Below are positions 47,249 to 58,360 of a stretch of 64,000 nucleotides of DNA, in pieces. The notes beneath the pieces are model-generated. The model saw only the letters and a program-made list of their open reading frames with translations, had not been told where the DNA came from and did not search any database. Position numbers and translations under genes: made by a program. Location of the stretch: assembly GCA_963930645.1 (NCBI GenBank), contig OZ005653.1:215888684-215952683 (forward strand). The letters run 5' to 3'. Within the stretch, counting starts at the first letter, position 1. Every line of letters begins with the position of its first letter. Source of the DNA: Salticus scenicus. Lineage: Eukaryota; Arthropoda; Arachnida; Araneae; Salticidae.

Positions 47249-47900
47249 GGGGCATATTATAAATCAAATATATAAATTAAAATTCTAGATTCTTTTTGAG
47301 AAATCTAAACCTCGTTTAATTAAAATTAAATTTTCTTCATATTATTATTATTTTTTTCAAATAATTGATTTACACCAAACGCAGGAAATCTTGAAAAATT
47401 CTTGAAAAACTTGAATGTAAAGTTGATTGTGCACGCATAACTTTCCTCAAACTCAACGAATTTAAGCTGTTAATAGCTCAAAAGAAAGAGCTTGATCCAA
47501 TGAGTGTTCTGAGAGTAAAACGATCAAGATCCATTCATTAGAAGAGGAGCTATGAGAATTCGAATTGCTTGAGTGAATGTGTCCCATAAGAAATGTACAG
47601 GGAAGAATCGCGTTTGAGTATAACTTGAGTAAGGTGAGAGTTGAGTAAATTTCAATGATTGATGACATATCTGTGTCTAAATAACTTTCATAAAAAAAAA
47701 AAAAAAAAAATAAGGAAATCGGCCGGATAGAACGGCCAGACGGACTGACCTTAGTTTTCATAATTTTTTTTAATATATAAGATAACTATGTACAACTTAT
47801 ATACAGGATGATATTATGGATTAATATTAAGCAGCTGAGTTATACTCATAACTTATATCGTCAAGATCGTTCAACAGTCACTTGTATTATCACAGTCAAA
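46655..47900. other. AT-rich DNA without recognisable gene
   Basis: Poly(T) runs lie near 47130-47152 and at 47213-47245 (33 bases). The minus-strand frame 46847-47170 starts in a homopolymer. The phrase gaacggccagacggactgac near 47731 looks like a piece of a repeat, but no partner was found in the window. Confidence 0.45.
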
Positions 47901-47927
47901 ACATAAGTTTATATCAGTTCATCTTAC

Positions 47928-48010
47928 TGTTGCTCGTCGATATAATATTCGGCACAACTAGAAAGTATCTCTTCGTCAAAAATAATAACTTCCATTACGC
48001 CTTTAGCCAT
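47928..48010 (-). CDS. Possible first coding exon, unknown acidic protein
   Basis: On the minus strand an ATG in good context (aaaatgg) at 48010-48008 opens a frame reading MAKGVMEVIIFDEEILSSCA then EYYIDEQ. The sequence then meets a donor-like GTAAGA (47927-47922), which overlaps an in-frame TAA just after one more Gln codon. Upstream (48020-48270) is the most CpG-rich stretch of the window, as expected of a promoter. I do not recognise the peptide. Without a second exon or a transcript, this remains a suggestion; a 28-codon frame can occur by chance. Confidence 0.22.
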
Positions 48011-48275
48011 TTTTAAAAAGAGCCGTCGACAGATCCGCATTCAAGGTCTGGCATCGTCGAAACCAAATTACCTTCTGTCGCTTCAACGCACTTGCTCGAA
48101 GATTCCACGCAGGAGTATGCGCGCGCAGGAAGTGAGAGTGATGACATTCTTCTGACATCACGTTACGTGTTGGTTGCGTCACTCCGTCAAGGTTGTTCGT
48201 CGTTGAGTGAGAGATTTGGACTTACGCAAAACTGGTTTTTAAATCAAATGACCGAACAAGCAAGATGCTTCTACT
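48011..48275 (-). promoter_or_regulatory. CpG-containing island, possible promoter
   Basis: G+C and CpG are markedly higher than in the surroundings (for example gcgcgcgcag near 48119 and gccgtcgacagatccgc near 48023). CRE/ATF-like words occur: tgacatcacg near 48153 and gcgtcactccgtc near 48175. It lies directly upstream of the candidate exon at 47928-48010. The plus-strand frame 48092-48277 over it could instead be coding, but it has no recognisable content. A long (TA)n tract begins at 48282. Confidence 0.25.
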
Positions 48276-48277
48276 AA

Positions 48278-48333
<56 letters not shown>

Positions 48334-48391
48334 ACTCACTAGACGTTGTACTCGTTCGTCAAACGAGAATATAATTATTGTTTACCGTATA

Positions 48392-48429
<38 letters not shown>

Positions 48430-49839
48430 CTGAGTTGAAACATACTATAATATGCTGATAAAGATAGAGAATAGGCTATTATTGTTAATAAGTGCAAGTT
48501 GTCTATTATCTCTCATATATATACATATATATATATATATATATTAATTTGCATAACTTTTTCTGCTCTGATTTGAAAAAAAATTCTCAACGGTTAAAAA
48601 AGACAATTCCTATTGCCATTTACGTGCCGAAACACTGGTACAATAGCCAGTAAAAGAAAAGTCGCGAAGAGGGTTCTATAGTAAAGCTGTACCTTTTCTT
48701 CAACATTAAACTGCATGGAAAATATATTGGTGTTTTCTGCATTGAATTTTCGTCAAGTGGGGAGAGTTGAAACTGATATTGATAACAGGAGATCATTTAA
48801 CACAAAAGTTTTATAAAATAGAGAAAGTAATTATATTTTGGAATAGTTTTAGTAGCCCAAATTGAGGAAATTTGAAATTTGGCACCAAAGTACCTCGGTC
48901 GTTTCTCGCAATGTCTCTTTTAACGTAACGGCGATAGTCGTTTTAATTCATCGCCAAAATGAAACAGAAATTTAACTGTCAGCAAGAGGGTACTGTACTA
49001 AACCTAATTCGTTTAACGAACACAGTTCATTAATGTTTCATAAATTAATGTTTCTTTACTTACAAATTACCACAAAATCAGCAAAAGTACTTTTTTTTCT
49101 TTTTTTTTTTTTATTTGGAAACTAATGTATAATAACATATTAACCTTAACATAGATCAATTATTACACTGGATGAAATATTGCTTTATTAGGGGAATATA
49201 AGAAAGAGTATCAAATATGAGTCAGATATTTGCAGGGAGAATGTTTTGGCAATTAATGCGTTATTGGCGAATACTTTTTTAGAATTATGTTTTATTTTAT
49301 TTTATTTTTTTTTTTTTTTAAGTAAAAGATAAAGCAAGCAAAACTCGTGAAAAGCATTACATTTTCAGCTTTTCAGCTCCATTTTTTTTAATTTAATAAT
49401 AATTTAGACATAAGTATAATTACCATTAATTAACATTAACTATTGTAAAATAAATATTTTTCTTTTTTAGTATGAAAGAACTATTTCTTTCAATCTGCAA
49501 TTTTGCGTTGTTGCCATTTGTAGTGTTCCACTTTTAGTTTCATATTTATTTTTATGCCGAAAAAAAATGAACATGCAGACATATTATGACAGAAAATAAA
49601 GTTAAAATTTCTAAAATAATGATGGCGATTTGTAATAAATTAAATTAAATGGAAGAAGACGGAAAAGGTTTAAATGTAATAGAAGAAATTTAAATTTCTG
49701 AAAGAAAACAAATATTGTGACATATATTTGACGATTGAAAATTTATTAAAATTATAAAAAATTATATATCGAGATACTCTGTTATTTATGAGTCAAAAAC
49801 AAATAAATAAATAAGAAAACATCTTTCTTTTTCTGTTAA

Positions 49840-49876
<37 letters not shown>

Positions 49877-50640
49877 AAGAAAGAAGGAAAATGAACGCGC
49901 AAACATTTTTTTGTTTAAGTGATTAAAATAAAATTGAGAAAAACCGTTCTAAAAAAAGGGAAATCTTCTGTATGGAACCCCTTGGCAAAATTTGAAATTT
50001 GGCAACGAAGTAATGTCGGAAGTTTCTCGTCAAAACCTTTACTTACGCAATTCAGATAGACATTTTAATTGATCATCAAAACGATAAAAAAAATTTAATA
50101 ATCGCCAAGGGGATCCTTTGCTATAGCCAATACAAAGAAATTTTAAGAAATGAATATAGTTAGTGATGTTAGGGCATGAAACACAGTTACTGGTTGCCTT
50201 CATATGGAAAAATAAATTAAAATAAGTCATGCTATACTAAATTAAATTCTGTTTACAAAAAATGTAAGCAGAATCTTCTGTTGTTGTTTTTTTTCTTCTG
50301 CAGATAATACATGCATTTGTTACTTTGTAATTTAAAGAAATAAACATGGCAATTATAAGCACTTTACAAAAATACTTTAAAAGCATGGGAAAAAAAAAAA
50401 GAAATCCTATCTGTGAATCACTATTACTTGCGATAAAATATGTTTTATATACAAAATAATCTGAAGTTTAAAGTGAAATATTAATTTAAAATGAACTTTC
50501 ATAAATGAGAAAAGATATCGTCTGCGTAACAGAATGCCGAGTATCAACAAAAAAACCAAATTAACAGCAAATAAAAAGTCGACTTTTAGTCAAATATCAT
50601 CATTTTAAAGTATCGACATACCTACGTATAATTTTCAATT
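48276..50640. other. AT-rich DNA with a diverged repeat pair
   Basis: (TA)n tracts lie at 48284-48330 and 48400-48425. The segments 48866-48999 and 49986-50120 are diverged direct copies: both start aaatttgaaatttggca(c/a)c, then tttctcg, then gttttaatt(c/g)atc, and end near tcgccaa or tcagcaaga. The second copy is framed by ccccttggc (49979) and gccaagggg (50104). A 33-base poly(A) tract lies at 49842-49874. No gene was recognised. Confidence 0.4.
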
Positions 50641-50644
50641 GGTT

Positions 50645-51200
50645 ACAGAAGCGCTTTTGCTCTTATATCTGTAAATCTATTAAAATTAAAGTTTTGAAAA
50701 GTTCGATGGATATAATTTTAAGTTTGGTACAGATTTAAACCTGACCAAAGTGTACTTGCATTCTGTCCATCCTTTTCCCGGCCATACTCAGTCGAATAAA
50801 AAAAACGTTCTGTATACCACCATTCCCTCCATGACCCCAAGTGAATATTCTAAAATCATTTTGGGGCTCCCTAATGTCTAAAACGTAAACCAAAAGCAAC
50901 ATTCCCTCCCACCCCCATTTAATATGTTTAAAAACAAAAGTCTCATGGCGCATGCGCAGATTTATTGTACTCATATATCTAAATCTATTTTTAAAAAAAA
51001 TTAATTTTCGATATATGTAATTTTAAGTTGGGTAAAGACCTAAATTTCTGAAAAGTGTCGTTGAATTCCGTTTAGGTGTTCTCTCGTGATACCCGAACAA
51101 AAATAGTATTACAGACATACAGACAGAACGACACACACACACAGAGAAAATTTTCGGATTTCATGGTATGTGAAACGTGAAGATATCCCAAAATTTTTTG
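50645..51200 (-). repeat. Two diverged ~0.3 kb units with a (GTCT)-like tract
   Basis: Units starting near 50651 and 50956 share atatctgtaaatctatt or its variant atatctaaatctattt, then aattttaagtt(t/g)gg, then gac(c)-taaa and aagtgt. Past them, cagacatacagacagaacga and a (CA)n run at 51114-51143 are the minus-strand form of a (GTCT)/(GT) tract, followed by ttttcggattt. The order (tract, then core repeats, minus strand) resembles the elements at 21.3 and 59.7 kb. The ends were not defined. Confidence 0.4.
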
Positions 51201-52930
51201 ATTCTGACAAATTTCTAGACAAAAGTCTGATTTTATTAATAGATTACAAGAAAGTATTTTCTGAGATAATAGTAAAAATATTTTATTATTCCATTATGCA
51301 AGAATTGCTCACAAATTTAAGGTACATTTTACGGTAACTATGAAGTTGTGTTCATGAACAAAATAAGAATTTTTAAACTATTTACACAGAAATTTGAGAA
51401 TAATTCTCTCTTTTTTTCATTCCTTTTATTTTTCATTCAGAAATTCTTGGAAACGTGATTTCATGTGTTTCGGTGTTTCCCAAAATTGTTTCAAATTATG
51501 CAATTCAAATTATTTCAGTCCATTACTGTGGAATTACTTCTTCTATACTATTTCTAATAAGCTATTTCATAGTAAGGAATGAAAATGCACATTAAATATA
51601 TATATTTGTGAATTGCAAAACAATTCTATGATAATAACATTCCAATTAAATTCATAAAAAGATGTATTCCATTAAAATATTTCATGATTTAGTTTTATAT
51701 CTCTCGACTTCTGAAAACATAATCGTTTTGTAACTTATGAAAAGTAATTATAAACGCCCAAATTAATTGGAAATTTCTCGTGTATGTTGTTGCAAAAGAG
51801 TTTGTGGGACATAAACTGGATACGGAGATATCCGTAGGTTACAAAGAGAAAGAAAATTTATTATCTGTGTGTATTAGCAAAATAAATACTATGACAACAG
51901 TTTGAAATTTTTGTTTCAAGTTATACTATGTGTGATTTGAAATGTTGTGTTGCCCTCTACCAGATTTGTGTTTGTAACAGTGTTCGTTCAGTATCTTCAT
52001 TTTAGTACGTCCATTTTTTTTTTCTTTTAATGGACAGATGAAACATTGTTTAGGATTAACATCTTAAATGCAAGTCAATAAACTAGAAGAAACATTATCA
52101 TACACGATTTTTTCTACTGTTTCTTTATTTGATTTTGAATTTTATAATGCTAAAATTTTATAAATAATTTATTTTACTGGGAAAAATAACAACGAAATAA
52201 TTAAATATTTTAAGTAAACCATATTATGTAAAATAATTAAATTTAAAAATAATACTATTTACTTTTATATTTTATAAATTTCAAATTAAATAGTTTTTTA
52301 AATTTGAAATTTTCAAACATAATCTAAATCACAAATTAAATGTTTTGATAAAGTACATAGAAATAAATTCATTCAGAAAAAAAAAAAAAAAACGAACATA
52401 AAATAAGTTAATTGATTTCTGTGTTTAAACATAATCCCATTAAAATCTTAGACACTAAATGTTCTTTGATCTTGTTAAATAATCACTTTAAGAAATACAA
52501 ATCTTTGTTTTAGAAAATCATTAATAACGTTTTGACCAATACTTGACTAATTAATAATATAAAAATAACCGGCTTTGAAGTACATTTCTGAAGGAGTAAG
52601 AAAAAAAACCATGCTTTTAGAGTTAACAGAAAATAAGTGATAAATACATTAACTAAAGTATTGTAATTAAATTTCGTTTTAAAAGATAATCATTATTACG
52701 ACTAAAAATATAGCCGAATTTGAATAAATTGAATTTCTGAAACCCACCTTCTCCCTACATATTGTTTGTTTCATATTTTGTTTTACAGAATGTGTTAATT
52801 TTAAATTAATTGCACAGTTTGAGACTAGAATTGATAGAGTTATTTTAATATGCATTTTTATTACTTTTTTGTTATTTGCTGAAAAATAATTACTATTCTC
52901 TTGGCTAAACCTTATTGTACTTGGTTAGTT
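51201..52930. other. AT-rich DNA without recognisable gene
   Basis: No repeat or coding feature stands out. A plus-strand frame at 51394-51582 is rich in Phe, Ser and Asn, as expected from A/T-rich sequence, and is not called. Confidence 0.45.
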
Positions 52931-52934
52931 TGTT

Positions 52935-53150
52935 GTGTTGTTTAAGACCAACTGACTATACTAGAGTCCTAGGTCTATAGGTGAAATCCTTCCATGGGTG
53001 TCTTTCTAAGAGGTATTAGCCCGAATTTATTCGAGTATCGAGAAAAACTATAGAAATATTCGAAGGACTAGGTCGGTAAGCGCGACCTGGAATCAAATTC
53101 AGCACTTCCTATTTACCAGCTTTAAGAGCAGAACCGCTCGGCCACTAATT
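52935..53150 (-). mobile_element. tRNA-derived SINE-like fragment
   Basis: On the minus strand a perfect A-box (tggccgagcgg, near 53144-53134) is followed about 50 bases on by a degenerate B-box (aatttgattcc against the consensus GGTTCGANTCC). The first reads like a Ser/Leu-type tRNA head. The part further downstream (about 53080-52940) is balanced in composition and ends in aaacaacacaacaaac-like simple sequence, as SINE tails do. It is not a working tRNA: the acceptor stem does not close. No second copy was found in the window. Confidence 0.4.
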
Positions 53151-53159
53151 GGGTGGGTG

Positions 53160-54640
53160 GTGGAGGTAGGGGGGGGGTTATGTGCAAAGTAGGAAAAACA
53201 TAGTCACAATTTTCAAACCAGTATAAAATAATGGGAAGATGAAACGTTTATTTTAGTAGAAATATTTCAGTTAGAGAAAAAATTAAAGTGTTATTAAAAT
53301 TAGTACCGTAAAAAATCGGTTTTGATTTTCTTAGAAATTGACTATACTATAATCTCTATAGACTTGAGCAGATCAATTATTATCTCTACGCCAGATTTTT
53401 TGTATTACATTGCTTGTTGGTTAATGCATATCATATATTATACATCTCTCAATAATCTGACGGTGACTGAAACATATTCTCGTAATTTGAAAGTAAAAAT
53501 TCGAAGACAATGCGCAATTTCATTTAACAGTGTCGTATGACATGCCGTATGACATATTTGTATGTCGTATTAACATGTCGTATGACATATTTGTATGTCA
53601 AAGATTTTTAACGTAGATCCGCTCTGTTAAATAATGCTGCGTATTCGGGGTTCGTGAATTATCTGTGAATGAAAGGCGAATCTTGCAGAGGCTTAAATTT
53701 TATGTACAGAATATTCGAGAAGTTCACAGTTCTGTAAAAGAAATATCAACTTCAGTTTCACCAGGAAACACAGCTAAAATAACAGCTGACACCATCAAAA
53801 TCACAGCATAAACTGAACCACAACATTAACAAACAGCAATACACAATAATCAAACCATACAAAAATTATCAAAAATTAATAAGCTTTTTAAACTATTCAG
53901 ATAACCTGTGTCACCATTTCTTTTAAATTATAAAATTATAGTATGACAACAATATTGAAGAACAAAATTTCATTGACACTTTTTTAAATGATTTTTTTTT
54001 AATTTCTTCTTCTTATTTTTTTTAATTGAAGAACTAAATACAATTTTGCATACTGTCGTGAAGGGAAATCTACTAATATGCACAGATATAATTTTTTGTA
54101 AAAGATGTAAATACACGTGAATTTCCATCAATTCCTTTATTTTCTAAAACATCTAATCAGATGTCTTAAACATGGAAACCTGTCTAACATAAACCAAGAT
54201 TAATGCAGAATAAGGTCGAAATGACATGACAAACATTGACAGGCAGCATTTTATCACAGAGATTCATGATCTGAAACAAGGGACATAATATATATGGAAA
54301 CTATTTTCAACCCCCAAGGAATTGTACAAACATTGCAACTGAAGGATATGAATTGCTGAAGAAATATGCCAAGTATTAAGCTTGCTCTTAATGAAAATTT
54401 CCTAAATTCTATACTGATAATTTCAAATTAGTTAAACATATGTATATTTGTATTACATAGTTAAAAAATGTAGTTTCTTATTTTTTTTCCTTTTTTAAAT
54501 ATATAAAGAATAATTTTCATAACAAGTTACTTAACATAACGTTAAATATGTACTATCGTGTATTACTTAAAAATTGTATTAAATAAATATCACTAGTATT
54601 GTCTAGTGTTCCAAACATGATCATGTTTTTAAATAAAATT
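53160..54640. other. AT-rich DNA without recognisable gene
   Basis: A run of nine G lies near 53170. The phrase gtatgacatatttgtatgtc is repeated near 53546 and 53580 (a 37-base direct repeat). No gene was recognised. Confidence 0.45.
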
Positions 54641-55075
54641 TTAAATAATAAATATACATATTCAGTAATTCAATATAGTTCTTAGACTCTATTCTAGAAA
54701 CTAAATAAATGAAATACATAGCCTGATTATTACATATATACAACACAGAAGCTGAGATATAGCCTTTCCTTAGACTGATATTATATTTATAGCGTAGCAG
54801 CGTCATATTAAGTCCGATATGAACCCAAATTGAATAACCTTGGTTTTATATACTATGCATCTGAAATACTAGTTTTGGGGCAGTTATATATTATAGGAGT
54901 TAAGATATTGTCTTCTTCTTGACGGAATGAAAATGTAACAAAGCAATGCCACTCGTCGGACATTTTGCACTCAAGATGAAGCAGCATAATTTTATATAAT
55001 ATCCATATCTTCACAAATTTTATAAACTACTCTGCATCTAGAGCTTGCATTGTTTATGAGGAAAGGCAAAACGCG
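54640..55075. repeat. Dispersed ~140-190 bp repeat, two diverged units
   Basis: The order agaagctgagatata, ccttt(c)ctta, gcagcgtcatatt-like, gtccgatatgaacccaaatt and ttttatata(c/a)ta is followed by a second unit: aggagttaagatattgtctt, aagcaatgccactcgtcgga, gcactcaagatgaagcagca and ttttatataatatcc. The same order recurs at 59.1-59.7, 61.0-61.35, 63.1-63.5 and 63.8-64.0 kb, so this is a family of old tandem or interspersed units. Confidence 0.55.
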
Positions 55076-55330
55076 AAGATCCATCATACGCCTTTACATT
55101 TCGGCAAGTTGCGGCGGCGGTGAGGACAGCCAGAGCGAAAAAGGTTGACGAACTCCAAAATTAACAGAATGGCAGGAGAAAGAGGGGTAAAAATAATTCC
55201 ATCCAAAAATTAGGAGTGCATCGGCGATAAAGAATCTACATCTGCGGTAGTAAGGACAGCATGCGAGTACCGGGAAAGGAGGAGACGTTCGTTTCCTGCA
55301 GATGAGAGCTGAAAACCCGATACTCTTCAA
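55076..55330. other. GC-richer island of unknown function
   Basis: The composition is well above background (for example ggcaagttgcggcggcggtg near 55101 and gcgagtaccgggaaaggagg near 55264). No frame carries a recognised domain, and no matched splice sites were found. A promoter, a decayed exon or an old repeat are all possible. Confidence 0.25.
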
Positions 55331-55352
55331 TTATATTTAAAATATAATGACA

Positions 55353-55355
<3 letters not shown>

Positions 55356-55397
<42 letters not shown>

Positions 55398-55821
55398 GGG
55401 GCGATTACATCCATGATGAAGGCACACATCCGAAGAGCATCAAATATTCTCGAGGAAATAATAGTTAATTTGTAGATCTGTCCAACTCAATTAGACATAG
55501 AGGCGCAAAAGCATATAAAAGCATTTCTATCGAGATTTTTCTTTCATGCAGAGCTTCGTACCGAATACGATGATAAGAGACTCGATTATTCACAACGCTT
55601 GCTTGTTTACGAAAGCTGTCACTCCAGCACACAACCAGTCTTGTCATGTATCTCCTAGAGTAACAGGGACTAAGCATTTTTGATACCTTCGCGAAAAATA
55701 TATATATATATATATATTTAAAAGATACACTCCTCTCCTCCACTGAAGCGAATTCCATGGTCACTGGGAACCAAAATATGTGACATTGAATGGCACGGTC
55801 CTCTAAAATAAAGTAAAACAA
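55356..55821 (-). other. Possible retroposed transcript with poly(A) tail
   Basis: On the minus strand a balanced-composition stretch (55821 to 55396) is followed directly by about 40 A (55395-55356). The stretch holds a 118-codon open frame (55465-55821) whose C-terminal half reads RYMTRLVVCWSDSFRKQASV, VNNRVSYHRIRYEALHERK and ISIEMLLYAFAPLCLIELD. An internal (TA)n run encodes an isoleucine/tyrosine stretch. I recognise no family. A poly(A) tail next to non-repetitive sequence fits a processed transcript or a LINE/SINE 3' end, but no target-site duplication was found and poly(A) tracts are common here. Confidence 0.25.
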
Positions 55822-56089
55822 ATTACATAAAAAAAAAAAAATCCATCCATTATTCTAAAGCCGTGAATAGTTTATTTGAAATATAAAAGCAAAAAATGGA
55901 CAACCCAGCTCAGGTCCATAATTGATGAATTCGCTATAAGAAAATATGGCGGAGGAGAGAGAGCGATTATAGACATTAAAAAAAAAAAAAAAAAAAGGGG
56001 CACTCGAGGACTGCCGCGGTAAAGCTATTGCATAGCATTTTTTATCAACTTATGCAATTATAATTATTTATTTATTTTATTTATGCAGT
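55822..56089. other. Spacer without recognisable gene
   Basis: Short poly(A) runs occur near 55830 and 55978-55996. A GC-richer bit (gcactcgaggactgccgcgg) at about 56000 leads into the satellite array. Nothing else is seen. Confidence 0.4.
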
Positions 56090-58095
56090 ATTTTTTTTCT
56101 TTGATATTAATTCAAGTTACACTTTTTGAGCGTGGTGACCGATAAGAAAACATTTTTTTTTTCTTTTATTGAATAAATGAGAATATATCCGCAATGAGAA
56201 TATATCAAAAATATCCGCAATCGATTTGTAGGTATCGAAAACCTCGATGTACCAAATTTGAATGATCTAACTCTATTTTTTGAGAAAAGGTATTTTAATA
56301 GGTTTTTAAAGGCCTGCAAGTCGAATGGGGATATTCAAGTTTTTTCTTTGATATAATTTCAAGTTACACTTTTTGAGCGTGGTGACCGATAAGAAAACAA
56401 ATTTTAATAGAGAAAAGGTATTTAATAGGTTTTAAAGGCCTGCAAGTCGAATGGGGATACTCAAGTTTTTTCTTTGATATTAATTCAAGTTACACTTTTT
56501 GAGCGTGGTGACCGATAAGAAAACAAATTTTAATAGAGAAAAGGTATTTAATAGGTTTTAAAGGTCTGCAAGTCGAATGGGGATATTCAAGTTTTTTCTT
56601 TGATATTAATTCAAGTTACACTTTTTGAGCGTGGTGACCGATAAGAAAACAAATTTTAATAGAGAAAAGGTATTTAATAGGTTTTAAAGGTCTGCAAGTC
56701 GAATGGGGATATTCAAGTTTTTTCTTTGATATCAATTCAAGTTACACTTTTTGAGCGTGGTGACCGATATAAAACAAATTTTAATAGAGAAAAGGTATTT
56801 GATAGGTTTTAAAGGCCTGCAAGTCGAATGTGGATATTCAAGGTTTTTCTTTGATATTAATGAATAAGATAACAATAATGATAAGATAACAATAATGATA
56901 AGAAAACAAATTTTAATAGAGAAAAGGTATTTTAATAGGTTTTAAAGGCCTGCAAGTCGAATGGGGATATTCAATTTTTTTCTTTGATATGAATTCAAGT
57001 TACACTTTTTGAGCGTGGTGACCGATAAGAAAACAAATTTTAATAGAGAAAAGGTATTTAATAGGTTTTAAAGGCCTGCAAATCGAATGGGGATATTAAA
57101 GTTTTTTCTTTGATACTAATTCAAGTTACACTTTTTGAGCGTGGTGACCGATAAGAAAACGAATTTTAATAGAGAAAACGTATTTAATAGGTTTTAAAGG
57201 CCTGCAAGTCGAATGGGGATATTCAAGTTTTTTCTTTGATATTAATGAATAAGATAACAATAATGATAAGATAACAATAATGATAAGAAAACAAATTTTA
57301 ATAGAGAAAAGGTATTTTAATAGGTTTTAAAGGCCTGCAAGTCGAATCGGGATATTCAAGTTACACTTTTTGAGCGTGGTGACCGATAAGAAAACGAATT
57401 TTAATAGAGAAAAGGTATTTAATAGGTTTTAAAGGCCTGCAAGTGGAATGGGGATATTCAAGTTTTTTCTTTGATATTAATTCAAGTTACACTTTTTGAG
57501 CGTGGTGACCGATAAGAAAACAAATTTTAATAGAGAGAAGGTATTTAATAGGTTTTAAAGGCCTGCAAGTCGAATGGGGATTTTCAAGTTTTTTCTTTGA
57601 TATTAATGAATAAGATAACAATAATGATAAGAAAAGAAATTTTAATAGAGAAAAGGTATTTTAATAGGTTTTAAAGGCCTGCAAGTCGAATGGGGATATT
57701 CAAGTTTTTTCTTTGATATTAATTCAAGTTACACTTTTTGAGCGTGGTGACCGATAAGAAAACAAATTTTAATAGAGAAAAGGTATTTAATAGGTTTCAA
57801 AGGCCTGCAAGTCGAATGGGGATATTCAAGTTTTTTCTTTGATATTAATTCAAGTTACACTTTTTGAGCGTGGTGACCGATATAAAATAAATTTTAATAG
57901 AGAAAAGGTATTTAATAGGTTTTAAATGCCTGCAAGTCGAATGGGGATATTCAAGGTTTTTCTTTGATATTAATGAATAAGATAACAATAATGATAAGAT
58001 AACAATAATGATAAGAAAACAAATTTTAATAGAGAAAAGGTATTTAATAGGTTTTAAAGGCCTGCAAGTCGAATGGAGATATTCAAGTTTTATCT
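56090..58095. repeat. 126-bp satellite array with A-A-B higher-order pattern
   Basis: About 15 units share aattttaatagagaaaagg, tttaataggttttaaagg and cctgcaagtcgaatggggat. Type A units begin ttcaagttacactttttgag and cgtggtgaccgata. Type B units replace that part with gaataagataacaataatga, once or twice. B units lie near 56862, 57243, 57607 and 57974 (spacing 381, 364, 367) with two A units between them, so the array has a trimeric period near 370. The first unit carries a 121-base longer variant (56160-56280). Minus-strand frames inside (56107-56319, 57845-58111) are satellite sequence. Confidence 0.95.
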
Positions 58096-58360
58096 GATCT
58101 ACTTTATACACAAATTTTACGCGTACAGCTATTCACTGTTGTACATAGATGATAGATACCTATACACCTATATACTTTCTCACAAACAGCTGCTTATGTA
58201 TTCGTCCGATTTCGGGGAAACTCGTCTCGATCTGTGCGAGCTTCGTACAGCCGAAGTCTACCGAACTGTGTTAGGTTTTTTTTTCGTTACGGAATTTTTC
58301 GATTCGGTCGCCGCGCTCAAAGCCCGCGATAAAAGCTATACAATAGCTTAATAAGAAAAA
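58096..58360 (+). other. GC-richer segment next to the satellite, unknown
   Basis: An open plus-strand frame runs from the satellite to 58351. Its part outside the array reads QLLMYSSDFGETRLDLCELR, TAEVYRTVLGFFFVTEFFDS and VAALKARDKSYTIA. Composition is near 45% G+C in 58200-58330. I recognise no domain, and the start would lie in the satellite, so a gene is unlikely as drawn. It may be a decayed exon, a promoter or part of a repeat. Confidence 0.2.

Noticed and set aside
53080..53150. A functional tRNA gene.
   Set aside because: A- and B-box-like words are present, but the acceptor stem does not pair and the B-box has three mismatches to consensus.
56107..58111. Minus-strand frames of 70 and 88 codons.
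   Set aside because: They lie inside the 126-bp satellite; 126 is a multiple of three, so units stay open in phase without selection.
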